Source of the DNA: Larus michahellis
Taxonomy: Eukaryota; Chordata; Aves; Charadriiformes; Laridae
NCBI RefSeq assembly: GCF_964199755.1
Contig: NC_133918.1
Coordinates: 2,480,001-2,544,000, forward strand
Length of the DNA stretch: 64,000 nt
Direction: 5' to 3'
In this document: in pieces, positions 1-14,600 of the stretch
Numbering within the stretch: position 1 is the first letter of the stretch
Layout: the number at the start of each line of letters is the position of its first letter
Position numbers and translations under genes: made by a program
The notes under the pieces: generated by a model
Database searches by the model: none
What the model saw: only the letters and a program-made list of their open reading frames with translations
Told to the model about the DNA's origin: nothing

Positions 1-3150
<3,150 letters not shown>

Positions 3151-3337
3151 CCTCCCGCCGCCCCGAGCCGAGCCCGCCGCGCCGCCCCGAGCTCCCCGCG
3201 CCGCCGCCGCCGCTCGTGCCGCCCCGCCCCGCTCCGCTCCCGCCGCCGCCGCCGCCCGCACGAGCCCGCGCGCGCCGCCGCCGCCGCCGCCGCCCCGGCA
3301 GAGGAAGGCGCCAACGGCAACAAAGGCGGCGCGCGCC

Positions 3338-3411
3338 GCGACCCCTGCCGGCCGCGCGCCGCGCAACACCGCCCCCCTCCCCCCCCCCCGCACGGCAGCG
3401 CCCCCTGCCGG
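3338..3411 (-). promoter_or_regulatory. Pair of CTCF-like motifs upstream of ANP32
   Basis: On the minus strand, 3411-3398 reads CCGGCAGGGGGCGC, close to the CTCF core (CCNNNAGGGGGCGC). A second, weaker match, CCGGCAGGGGTCGC, lies at 3351-3338 in the same orientation. They are 60 bp apart and share flanking GCCGGCCGCG sequence, so one is probably a duplicate of the other. They lie between the ANP32 start and the minisatellite. Binding is inferred from the motif only. Confidence 0.45.
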
Positions 3412-3435
3412 CCGCGCCGCGCCGGGACCCGGAGC

Positions 3436-4580
3436 CACCGTCCCGTCCCCGGCACCGCATTCCCGTCCCCGGCACCGCATTCCCGGCTCCAAATTTCCAA
3501 TCCCGGAACCACATTCCCATCCCAGGCACCGCATTCTCATCCCCAGCACCATATTCCCATCCCCACCTTCCCAATCCCGGCACCACGGTCCTGTCCCCGC
3601 CACCACATTCCCATCCCCTGGCACTACGTTCCCATCCCCATTCCCACGTTCCCATCCCCAGCACTATATTTCCAATCCCGGCACCACGTTCCCATCCCTG
3701 ACATCACATTCCCATCCCCAGCACCACATTCCCAATCCTGGCACCATGGTCCAGTGCCCAGCACCACATTCCCCCACGCCACATTCCCATCCCCATCCCT
3801 GGGACTACATTCCCATCCCAAAGCACCACATTCCCCCACACCACGTTCCTATCCCAAGCACCACATTCCCATTCCCAGGCCCACATTCCCAGCTCCACGT
3901 TCCCATACTAGCCACCACATTCCCATCCCCAGCACCATGTTCCCATCCCCACACTCCCAATCCCAGCACCATGGTCCTGTCCCGACCACCACATTCCTAT
4001 CCCCAGCACCACATTCCCATCCCCTGGCACCACATTCCCATCCTCTGGGACCACATTCCCATCCCTATCCCCACGTTCCCATCCCCAGAACCACATTCCC
4101 TTGCACCACATTCCCATCCCCAGCGCCATACTCCCGTCCCCATGTTCCCATCCCCATCCCCACTTTCCCAATCCCAGCACCACAGTCCTGTCCCTGGCAC
4201 CACATTCCCTCGTGCCACACTCCCATCCCCATCTCTGGAACCACATTCCCATCCCAAAGCCCCACTTTTCCCCGCATTGCATTCCTATCCCAAACACCAC
4301 ATTCCCAACCCCAGCATCATATTCCCATCCCCAGCACCATGTTCCCATCCCCACATACCCATCCCCGGCACCATGTTCTCATCCCTATCTCCACATTCCC
4401 ATCCCTGGCACCATGTTCCCATCCCCATCCCGACATTCCCAACCCCAGCACTACATTTCCACCCCCAGCACCATATTGCCATCCCCACATTCCCATGCTC
4501 TGGCACCGTATTCCCATCCTCTAGCACCACATTCCCGTCCCCACCACCATGTTCCCATCCCCATATTCCCACCCCCATGC
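3436..4580. repeat. C-rich minisatellite, unit about 20-21 bp
   Basis: Roughly 1.1 kb of imperfect tandem copies built on CATTCCCATCCCCAGCACCA, by span about fifty units or more. Variants include TTCCAATCCCGG and GTTCCCATCCCC, and blocks of variant units recur, suggesting higher-order duplication. The first copies (3440-3485) are CpG-rich (CCGTCCCCGGCACCGCATT) and decay to CA/TG-type sequence further out. Long open frames on both strands across it are produced by the repeat and are not genes. Confidence 0.95.
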
Positions 4581-4794
4581 GAGGCCTCCTGTCCTGGCGG
4601 GGAGGCTCCGCCCGGCAGCGCTGAGGCAGCCGGGGACACCGATAAAGCCAAAGCCGGGTGTTGGTGGGGCTCTTGCTAAAGGAAGGAGGAGATAAGGGAG
4701 GGAACTCCCCGTCCTGGGGGTGACAGTGGAGCTTGTCCCGTCTCTCATCCCATGGCTCCCGCGGAGGCCGGTGCCTCCCCCCGGCCAGGACTGC

Positions 4795-5222
4795 GCTCCG
4801 GGAGAACACCCAGAGCTGGGGGGGTTCAGCCTGGAGAAGAGAAGGCTCCGGGGAGACCTTCCAGCCCCTTCCAGTCCCTAAAGGGGCTCCAGGAAAGCTG
4901 GGGAGGGACTCTGGAGCAGGGAGGGGAGCCATGGGACGAGGGGGAAGGGTTTTACACTGGAAGAGGGGGGATTGAGATGAGATCTTGGGAAGAAATTGTT
5001 TCGTGTGAGGGGGGTGAGCCCCTGGCGCAGGTTGCCCAGAGAAGCTGTGGCTGCCCCATCCCTGGAGGGGTTCAAGGCCAGGTTGGCCGGGGCTTGGAGC
5101 AACCTGGGCTGGTGGGAGGTGTCCCTGCCCAGAGCAGAGGGTGGCACTGGGTGGTTTTTAAGGTCCCTTCCCACCCAAACCAGTCTGTAATTCCATGATT
5201 CTATGTTTCCATGGTTCTCTGA
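4795..5222 (+). mobile_element. CR1 LINE 3' fragment (longer copy)
   Basis: A CR1 3' end of about 430 bp in plus orientation. It begins with the GGTTCAGCCTGGAGAAGAGA block, then GAAATTGTTTCGTGTGAGGG, the CATCCCTGGAGGGGTTCAAG block and the GGTCCCTTCC tail, ending in degenerate octamers (ATTCCATG ATTCTATG TTTCCATG). It is 5'-truncated and non-coding. Confidence 0.95.
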
Positions 5223-6149
5223 ATCCTGCCATCATCCAACGGGTAAGGAGCGTCCGCGGGGTGGTCTCAGCCCATGAGGTCCATGGCCATGGCGGCGCCT
5301 GGCCCAGGCCATGCCCAGCTGTGCTTAAAGGGCGCAACGGAGCTGGTGGGACTCACTGCACGGGGCTCGGGAAGGTCCCCCACCCCGACACGGTGCCACC
5401 GTTCCCAGGGACCTCGCGCAGGAGGAGGATTCCCACAGGGTGCGGGCACCGCTGCCGATGACTTCATTAAAAATTATCTGGAAAACTATGCAGAGCAATC
5501 TCTCTGGTCGCGACCAAGCCTCCAAGTAAACAGGAACACGAGGGCTCGCAGGACCAGCCTCATCATCCCTCATTGTCCCCTCTGGCAGCGGGCCACTGGC
5601 TCGCCTTGTATGGGAGGAAATGGCTTTCGGGTACATTGCAGCTGATTTTTGCCAGTTGGCTCTATCACGAGCCTTATTTTACCAGGAGTAGCAAAATGAA
5701 ACGGCGACATCCAGCAGCGGGGTTTAAGCTCCGAAGGGGCCAAACCCAGGGTTTGTTTTTTTTAACAGGAGATAAGGGACACCTCCATGAAAAAAACCTA
5801 ACGTCGGTGCGTTTTTGGCATCTCTGTGATCTCCCCGTTCCCTTGCTGTCCCCGACTCGGTTTCTCCAGCCCAGCGGCGTGCCCGACAGCTCCCGGTGCT
5901 CCGCCGTGGGGCGAGCCGCCCGTGGGGCACCACCCCTCTCCTCGGTGTGCCCCAAAGGAGCTCCCCCTGAAACGCCCAGCTCTGAGGCTGTGTGGAGGTG
6001 GGCAGATGCCGGGCGGGACGAGTGCATGGTGGGGGCACTAACGCAGCAGGGGCAGCAGCCCAAGGCTGGGACGGGCCCGGCTGCGAGGCCCGGAGCGTCC
6101 CCTGGCTGCCCTGGCCAGGTTAGTCACATCCCCACGGCTGGAGGAGCAA
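5223..6149. other. Intergenic, nothing recognised
   Basis: GC-rich unique sequence between CR1 fragments. I see no exon, RNA gene or tandem repeat. Confidence 0.5.
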
Positions 6150-6650
6150 GAGGCTCATAGAAGCGTTGAACCATCTGGGTTGGAAAAGATCTTTAATCAC
6201 AGAATCGTTCGGGTTGGAAGAAAATTTTCAGATCATTGAGTCCAACCGTCAACCCAACGCTGCCACAACCACCGCTAACCCACCTCCCTCAGCGCCCGGC
6301 TTTTAAATACCTCCGGGGTGGTGCCTCCACCCCTGCCCTGGGCAGCCTGTCCCAGTGCTTGACAACCCTTTCGGGGAAGAATTTTTTCCTACTATCCATC
6401 TCAAACCTCCCCTGGGGCAACTTGAGGCCGTTTCCTCTCATCCTGTCGCCTGTTCCTTGGGAAAAGAGCCCGACCCCCCCGGCTACCCCCTCCTTTCAGG
6501 GAGTTGCAGAGAGCGAGAAGGTCTCCCCTCAGCCCCCTCTTCTCCAGGCTGAACCCCCCCAGCTCCCTCAGCCGCTCCCCATAAGACTTGTGCTCCAGAC
6601 CTTTATGGTCATCGAGTCCAACCGTAAAATCATCGAGTCCAACCGTAACC
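6150..6650 (-). mobile_element. CR1 LINE 3' fragments, minus strand, with duplicated ends
   Basis: The main body, 6196-6605, is the reverse complement of a CR1 3' region. Going left to right it shows ACAGAATCGTTCGGGTTGGA, GCCTGTCCCAGTGCTTGACA, then CTTCTCCAGGCTGAACCCCC. A second 3'-end scrap (CATCTGGGTTGGAAAAGATC) precedes it at 6150-6195. Two copies of ATCGAGTCCAACCGTAA follow at about 6609-6650. This suggests nested or rearranged insertions. It belongs to a different CR1 subfamily from the copies at 2068, 4795 and 7725. Confidence 0.85.
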
Positions 6651-7724
6651 GGGACCCTCCCCTGCTGAACCCAGCCTGGCCTGGGCTTCACCGGGCCCTA
6701 CCCGGGAGGGCCGAGCAGGTCCCAGCCCCCGAGGGGTCCCCGGATCTGAGCCCCCCCTCCCCAGCCGACTACAGCAGCAGCTTCTGCAGGCTGCCCCCGG
6801 GCAGAGCAGCTGGGAGATGAGCCGAGAGGTCCCCCCCTCCCTTGCTGATCTGCATTTGTTTTAAGGTCTCTTTCATGTACCCTTTGAGGCTCGTTTCCTG
6901 TTCTTTGTAGAAAACAATGCCGCCCCCCCCTCCCCGCCCGGCCCAGGGTGGCTTTATCTCCCCTCCCGTGGGCCGCCCTCCCCCGGGAGCTGAGCTTTAT
7001 GTTCGTCTTAAAATACAAAACCCCGCTCCGATTTAACCGAATTGATTTTAAAGCTGCGTCTGGTATTTGATGTCTGGTAGATGCATTTAAACTCATTTGG
7101 ATTTTCTGTGTCGGGGCAGATGAACACGGGAGCTGGGAAGTTACTGTGCAAGCGACAGCAACTGGAAGGCTGGACCGTAAATGCTGACATGGGTTGAAAT
7201 TCAAGGCTGGAGCTTTTTCACGCAAGCTGGAGCACAGATGCTCGGAATAACGCATTATCTGCCTATTATACAACCCAATATTATCTGCCTGCGTTTTGCC
7301 CTGCTTTAACTGCTTCGTTCCTAGCCCAGCACCTCCCGAGAGCGTAAACTGGCCGTTACTTCTCACCACGCCATCCTTTCCTCACCTCAAAGCAGGGACA
7401 GGATCCCCCCAGATCTCCTGGCGGCTGTGGGTCCCCAGCAGACGGTTCTGCTGGGACATCCTGGGACGCAGCCGAGGGGAGCAGTGGGAGCACCAAAGCA
7501 GGTGCCACAGCTTCTCCTGCCGGAGCCGAGAGCTGCACAAACCCCCAAGGAGGGCTGGTCCCTGCGTGGCTGAGCTGTTTTACCGGGGTGATGTGCTCTA
7601 GAGAGACTTTTGGGGCAGTTTGGGGGTATTCAATGACATCCTGGAGCCAGAGGATGTGATCGGGTGATTTCACTGAAGATTTACAAGCCAATAAGGCTTG
7701 TAAGGCATCTGATAAGGAGGGATT
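6651..7724. other. Intergenic, nothing recognised
   Basis: Mixed GC and AT-rich sequence (for example around 7000-7300) with no coding signal I can support. Confidence 0.5.
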
Positions 7725-8005
7725 CTTTATCAGGGAGTGGATGAGGGGGAATGGTTTTAAACTGAAAGGGGAGATTTAGGTGAGATGTGAGGAAGAAATT
7801 GTTTGCTGTGAGGGGGGTGAGCCCCTGGCCCAGGTTGCCCAGAGAAGCTGTGGCTGCCCCATCCCTGGAGGGGTTCAAGGCCAGGTTGGACGGGGCTTGG
7901 AGCAACCTGGGCTGGTGGGAGGTGTCCCTGCCCAGGGCAGGGGGTGGCACTGGGTGGGCTTCAAGGTCCCTTCCAACCCCAACCAGTCTATTCTATGATT
8001 CTACT
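7725..8005 (+). mobile_element. CR1 LINE 3' fragment
   Basis: A plus-strand CR1 3' end. In order it has GAAATTGTTTGCTGTGAGGG, CAGGTTGCCCAGAGAAGCTG, the CATCCCTGGAGGGGTTCAAG block, GGTGGCACTGGGTGGGCTTC and a terminal TATTCTATGATTCTAC. It is closely similar to the copy at 4795-5222, so both are probably from one young subfamily. Confidence 0.95.
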
Positions 8006-8098
8006 GGGTGACCCAAAAACCAGTGCCCACTTGCCCCCCAACAACCCCCAAAGGTTAAAACAGTCCTTGGGCAGCTTTTAGAAGAAATTCCCATGATG

Positions 8099-8124
8099 GC
8101 TGGTTCGTTGGTTGGTTGGTTGGT
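8099..8124. repeat. (GGTT)n microsatellite
   Basis: About six GGTT/CGTT units in a row in intergenic sequence. Confidence 0.85.
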
Positions 8125-8470
8125 ACTTTCGCTGGTGGAAATCGGGGATGTAAAACTTGCAGGGCCTGATGTGCTGTGCCCCCCGCGCTCCTCCTCTCCC
8201 TCCGGTTCCCCCCCCGCTCTGCAGAGCCGCCCCGCTGCCGGCAGAGGGAAGCATCCCCCCGGCCATGCGGGCGCCGTGGCCCCGCAGCCCGGCCAGAGCC
8301 CCGGGGGGAGCCGCAGCCCGGCCCCGGAGGGTCCTGGGGAGGACCCGGGGAGGGGGGGAATGGGAACAGGAGACCCCGAGGGGCAGCCGGGCAAAGCGGT
8401 CCTGGTTTGGGGTAACGGCAGTGCTGGTGCCTCCCGCCTGGGCTCTGCAACCCTCCTCCGTGGGACATAA

Positions 8471-8690
8471 AATCAAAGAATCACAGAATGGTTCGGGTTG
8501 GAAGGGACCTTAAAGACCATCTAGTTCCAACCCCCCTGCCCCTGGCAGGGACATCTCCCACCAGCCCAGGTTGTCCAAAGCCTCATCCAGCCTGGCCTTG
8601 AACCCCTCCAGGGACTGAGCATCCACAACCTTCCTGGGCAACCTGTTCCATGTGATGGCCAGGGAGATTTCCCATATTTTTCGGTAAGAC
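8471..8690 (-). mobile_element. CR1 LINE 3' fragment
   Basis: The reverse complement of a CR1 3' end. Left to right it shows AATCACAGAATGGTTCGGGT, then GACATCTCCCACCAGCCCAG, then GCCTTGAACCCCTCCAGGGA. It lies in opposite orientation to the neighbouring copy at 7725-8005. Confidence 0.94.
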
Positions 8691-11600
8691 GGAGGCGCCC
8701 GAAGGATTTGGATGCCACCAGCCTCCCTCCAGGCACTGAGCAGAAGTGCCTGAAACAGGAGTTGTTGTCCAGGAGCTCCCGAAAGGCAGCAGGGAGAGGG
8801 AGGCACTTCCAGAAAGAGATGTGCTGGGTTTGCTTCCCCAAATACCCTCTTTCCGTGCAGGATTAGTACACACGCAGGGAGGGAGACGTGGGGCTGGCAC
8901 TCCAGTTTACACACAGTATTTCCCCAGCGGAGGATAAAGTCACGATTCTCTCATATTTGCAGTGTTTCTCCTTTATTAGTGATTCTCTTAACGGCGCGGT
9001 GGGGATAGTGGCGGGATATGAGCTTTCTGCACAGCAACGGCCTTGCGAGCTGTGTCGTTTGCGCCTTAATATTTTATCAGCCAGTCAGTGATTGAAAAAG
9101 AAAACCCAGCCATTCTCCCCAAATTTACCTGTCCTGACCTGTCCCTCACGACAGTCTGTACTGGTCTGAAACACCCAGTTGGCCAGCAGGTTCCTTCGGG
9201 CTCTCTAAATACGGCATTTATTACCCGGGTCCAGGGGCTCCTCAGCCCAGGATGGTTTGTTCTCTCTGCTTTGCAGTAATTAGCTTTGCCCTGCAGTAAT
9301 TAGCTGTGGATACTGGCATCTTTATGCAGCGTAACCATATAACACCACCCAGCTCCTATCTCAAAGCAGATCTGGAGCCACCTTGCAGATCGCTATTCGA
9401 ATTTTCCGATAGGGAAGCTGAGCCGTGTAGCGGGGAAAGTATTTATCCATGATCACACTGCAGAGAGCCAGCGCCATTCCAACCAGCTTCTCCCAGCAAA
9501 TACGCTCAGCATCATTTCCAACGCCATCAGTGCCTTGGAAGCGTAGGGTGGGAATGGGTCCGGCTACAGCCCCAGGGAGAACAGAGGGATGGGCCTGGGG
9601 TGGGATTTGGAGAGAGGAGGCTGCCTCCGGCCGGGTGGCCACTGTCCCCACCTCTCCCCGCAGCAGGAGTTATCACCTCCAGGCTGCCTCAGCACCCCCC
9701 AGGCTGTTTGCAACGCTTGGTAAAAAAAAGGAGGAGGGTGGTGGATAATTACTGTTTTTACCACCTCTGCAATGTCTCCCGGCTCGGCTGGACCAAGCCG
9801 TAACAGCAGCAGGAACTATCGTCACGGCCGTTACTGATTTGTGCCACCGCAGGACTCCGGGTCCCCTGCAAAGGAGCCAACACCCAGAGAGACCACAGAG
9901 AAAACCTGTCCCAAAGCGCTTACAACAGGCACATGACACCGTCAGGAAATGGACTTCAGGTGCCTCAGGCCCCAGGACGCACCCCTGATGTGAGGGTTAA
10001 GTAACGCTGCGTCCGCTGGGATGGGCGTCTGCGGGGAACCCCACGAAACACACCTCATCCCCTGCAAAAGCTGCGGTGGACACTCGAGTCCGGAAAGACT
10101 TGGGACGCGTGCAAGGAAAAAGGCATGAAGTGTGCGCAGGGTTCTCAAACGCCACCACTTTTTTGGCTTATATCTCAAAAACACGCGGTTGAAACAACAC
10201 CCACCTCCTCCTTCGGGATGTCACCAAGACCACGTCCTGTCCCCGCGCCATTTTCCTGCCACTTCGATTGTGCTTCAAGGGCATCAGGCCTCAGCCAGCT
10301 CATGACACCTCTGTGCAGAGTGGGCATCGATGGGTGAACCCCGAGATCTTCCCTTTCTCTGGCCCGGGGCTTACACACCTCGCTACCTCCCAGCTGCAAA
10401 ACTTCCTGCTTCCAGGCTTAAAAATCCTGCCCTTCCACCTGTTTGTCTTGTTTGGAGAATTTCTGTGACCAGGTAGGAAAGATCAGGATTTCTCAGTTTG
10501 TTATCACACATCTGCTCAGCCAGAGATGCACTTGCCCCTAATTTGCAAAGTTTGCGCTAATATTCTGGTAATTTGCAGGAGAAACATGACAACGAGAGCA
10601 CCCCCGGATAAAGGGGAGTTTCTCCTCGTCGCCTCTGCCATGCCCAGAGCGTGAGTGGGGCCGCTGTGCTCCGTTCACAGGCTGCGCTGAGATTTCAGGA
10701 TATGAAAATAGGATCTGGGAAACTCTTACTCTTTGGAAAATAGTCCCACGGGTGCCACAGGTGCCGCGGGTGGGATGGCTCCATCTCCCAGTTCCCAGCC
10801 CAGTTTCCCCATCTCGACAACGGGGCTGCGCTGGGGAGATAGGCAAGGACCTAGCCTGGAGGCTGGGTTCCCAGAGCCGCCTCCTCCTCCATCACCGGCC
10901 CTTGTGCAACCTCTCGCCCTCCTGCGAAGGGTGTGGGCAGAAACCCTGGCAGGTGGGTGCTGCTCAGGGTGCAGCCGAGCTTGGGAAACAGCCACCCACC
11001 GGCACCGAAACACGGGAGAGCCCCGCGGGCTCCCTCCTTCGCCCCACGCCGGGTGCCACACGCTTCAGCCGCGCACATCCCGTCCGTGGCCACACCGCGG
11101 TCCCTCGCATGCCCCGTGTGCCTTCGGAGACGGGACGGGATGGCCAGACCATGCCGGAGGCCGGCAGCGCAGATTTTAAGCCTCGGAGCTATTTTGGAGC
11201 CAAACTTAGCCCTGATGCAAGCAGGAAGCGAAGTGAATTGCACCAACCTGGGGTTATTTTGGGCCCTTCAGATTTATCTCTGCCTTGCCTGCAGACTCTT
11301 ACACTCTCCAGACTTGTTGGTCGTATTGTTTAGAGATGTTTTTTGGGCCCTCTGTGTTCCCAGGGAAAGCTGGAAATTTTAAAAAGTGAACAACAGAGTC
11401 AAGAAATGGGGAATTATTAAATGAATAAAGGAAATGTCTATATTGGCGAGGGCCGGTGTGGGAAGGGGAGGATGTTCAATGGAAGGCGCGTTCCCAACCA
11501 GCTTCTCCCCAGAGTCTGGCCCATCGGTCACCCGCGTTTGGTGACTGCCAGCAGCCCAGGCTCCCCGCTGGGAGAAGGGCCCACGTTTGCCAACAGATCA

Positions 11601-14600
11601 GCGCTGGCACAACCCAGCAAATGGCATCAGGAGCTTCCTACGGAGCGTGCGCAAGAGGGGGAGCCATCTTCAGGGATGCATCCAGCTCTGCAGGATCTGC
11701 AGGAGAGCGGCGTGGTCTTGATGTGAACGTGTTTTATTGTGCAGGCAGCTGGCTCAGACCGCTGCCTGGGCACGGGCAGACAGACAGAGGCTGTTAAATA
11801 GCTCGCAGGAGGACACAAGCATCGCTTGTTATCCGTCGGGTTTGAGTTTGAATCCCAAGGGATGCTCTCTGCTATGAGGGGATCTCGCCTGCTTTCGGAA
11901 ATAAGAGGGAGGTTTGTGCCAGGCGGTGGTTGCAGGAGGATGGAGAGGGTTTTCCTCGTGGTCTCGGAGCCCAGGCACCAAACCAAGAATGAAGAGAGCG
12001 GGACAGTGCGCACCCTCCTGCTGGATCCGCGCTGTGGCTGCTGGGGGCATCTCTGCCCCCTTCTCAGGCTTTGCAGGCGACAAACTCTTCCAAGAGGTTT
12101 GTCTATTGGTTTTTCTAAGTGCCACCACGTCCTTGCCTGCCCGTGAGGCGCTCACACCACATTTCTGCTTTCAAAATAATGCACAAAGAGAGACTGTGTT
12201 AAATATTAGTCTCCCTTTATTTTCGTAGGCAGACAGAGGATTCAGAGCACCTAGGGTGGGATGTGCTGCTTGGAACAGGGAAAACGGACAAGGCACAGGG
12301 ATGCGCAGGGGGAAGCGGGCAGGTGGGGTGGGGAGGCTGCGGGGAGACGCAGCGAAGGGGCCTGGGGGACGGGGGCAGGGAACACCCACAACGTGGCTTC
12401 CCACTCCAGAAGGGACCCAGCTGGAGGGCGCCCCGCGCAGCCACCAGGCAGCAAATAGGCAAAAGCAGGCACTTTTTCACCCAGCGCCTAATTAACCTGG
12501 ACCTCGTTGCCGTAGGATATGACCTCAAAAAATAACCTTTAAAAGATTAAGATAAATGTACGCAGGACTGGCCCGTTCTGACTGGTTAAACACGATCCAG
12601 GACCTCCAGCTAAGGAAGTATTAAGTCACTGACCACCAGAAGCTGGGATAGGACTATTTCCTGCTTGCCTTCCTTCTTGTACTCCTTCCAACAGCCCAAT
12701 TCTGCTGCTGACGAGGTCAGAGGCAAACCTGTGATTTGCTGCCTTAGGTGCTTACAGAGTTTTAATGAAGGCACTAATTCCCCGTGCTTTACCCCATCCT
12801 TCACCATGAACAGGGATGCAGCTTCTCCCTTCCTGGAACAGAGCTGCTCCCCGCGGGGGGAGCAGAGGATAAAGAGGGGCCGGGGGGGGGGGTCTCCCCC
12901 TTGGCACTCGGAGACAGCCCTGGATGAAGAAGCCTCTGGTTCCCAGGGCCTGTTGCAGACTCCGCGATTTAGTCTCTCGCAGACCTTGCACAAACCATCG
13001 CCGTCTCCTCCTGCCAACGCTTTGCGCCACCCTGAGAAGGGATTGCAACGTTAGATAAACACGTCTACCCGGCTGCAGCGCGCTGCCAAGCTTCTGCCAG
13101 CCGCGAGGTAAAGCTGCAGGCTCAGCCCAAAAGCAAAACAGGAACCTTCCCTTCGTTTCCTTCCATTTTCACATCTCTTCAGAGTCAAGGTTCCTGCAAG
13201 TAAGAAACGTTCGGTTTGAGAAGAGGTGCCTCCCTGCTCTGTGTCTGCTGAACTGGAAACCTCTGGGGACTCAGGGCAGCCCTTGCTGTGTCTGTGGCCC
13301 GCGCCTAAGTGGGAGAGCCCTGGTTGTGCTGCCGAGAATAAGGTGATCTTTCTCTCTCCTGATTTAGACAGCTTATATTTTCACCTACAAGAAGGGGAGA
13401 ATGAGAAAAGTCTCTGCTTGGCCCCTGCACATCCAGCAGCTCCTGCTGAGTTGCACAAGCCAAAGTCTCTGCGGCGTATACACAACTGCACCGAGAAGCT
13501 CATGTGACAGGTGACAGCACGGGGAGAACTTCCTTTAATTATTACTGTTATTGCTGTTACTATTAGCAATTAAGGCATTTGTTTTAAACCCGTCTGTATT
13601 TCAAAACAAGCACGAGGCGGTCAGATTGGCAAAGACTGTTGGGTTAACTGGTATGGCGTCCTGCCTGGAGTAAAGATAATAGAGTGCCTGGGTGATTGCT
13701 CAACGATGATGGATTGGTGGGGAATTTCTCTTGGACCCTGAGACCAACCCTCTGGGGCCTGACAAGGCTTGTGCTCCTCCGGAGGCTGACTTGCACAAGT
13801 ACCAGGGCCTCGATGTTGTAAAGAGCAGGTGTTTCAGACATTTGAGACTTCAACGCCACACCTCGCGTGGGGTGCGATCTGTCTTTGCCGTTGCTACTGA
13901 TGCTTTTTGGTTGCCTGGAGCCCCTGCCCTTTACCTGGTGAAGAAACACAGATATTTACAGCTCTGCAGATGTGAATAAGAGCAGGTACATTGCTCCCGG
14001 TAGGTTATACCGCAGCGATGGAGACGAATGCTTTCATTTGGCTGTGTAAAACACATCCAGCTTTAGTATGTCTCCTGCTGCTGTTATTATTTCTTCCAGA
14101 CCGCGATTTGCTAAACAGCTTCCAAATCAAGCAGAGGACACGATTCCTGCCCTGTGGAGCCATGAACAACAGGGATTATCTAACTGTTCGGCGTTAGCAA
14201 GGCTCCCAGGTCACCCGCCTGTGTTTTTATACCCGCAAGCAGGAAATTGCAGCCCTGGAGCTAAAGTCACGTACCAAAAGCAAAGGAGCTGGCAGCGGGA
14301 CGGAGCCTGTCCGGGTGCTTCAGGGCCTTCCCGGACACAGGCAGAGCGATGCAGCAGGGCACCGCTGAGCCAAAATGCCCGGCTTCCCTTCCCGACTGGC
14401 CTTGTGAGAAGGGAGCTAAGTCATTTCTTCTCCTTCCAGCCCAGGGCTCTGACTCACTCTCGCTGAGCAAACAGCAGCGGGGATGCAGGATGCCAGCGCT
14501 CCCACCTCACCCTCCCTGCCCCGGCTGCTCCTTACTGCCCCTCTGCCCACCGCCACGGCTCCACGCCGGCCAAGGCAAGAAATACAGACACGTGCCTCTG

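Noticed and set aside
3436-4580. Regular repeats suggestive of a CRISPR array
   Set aside because: Units are directly adjacent with no unique spacers, are imperfect, and lie in a vertebrate genome. It is a minisatellite.
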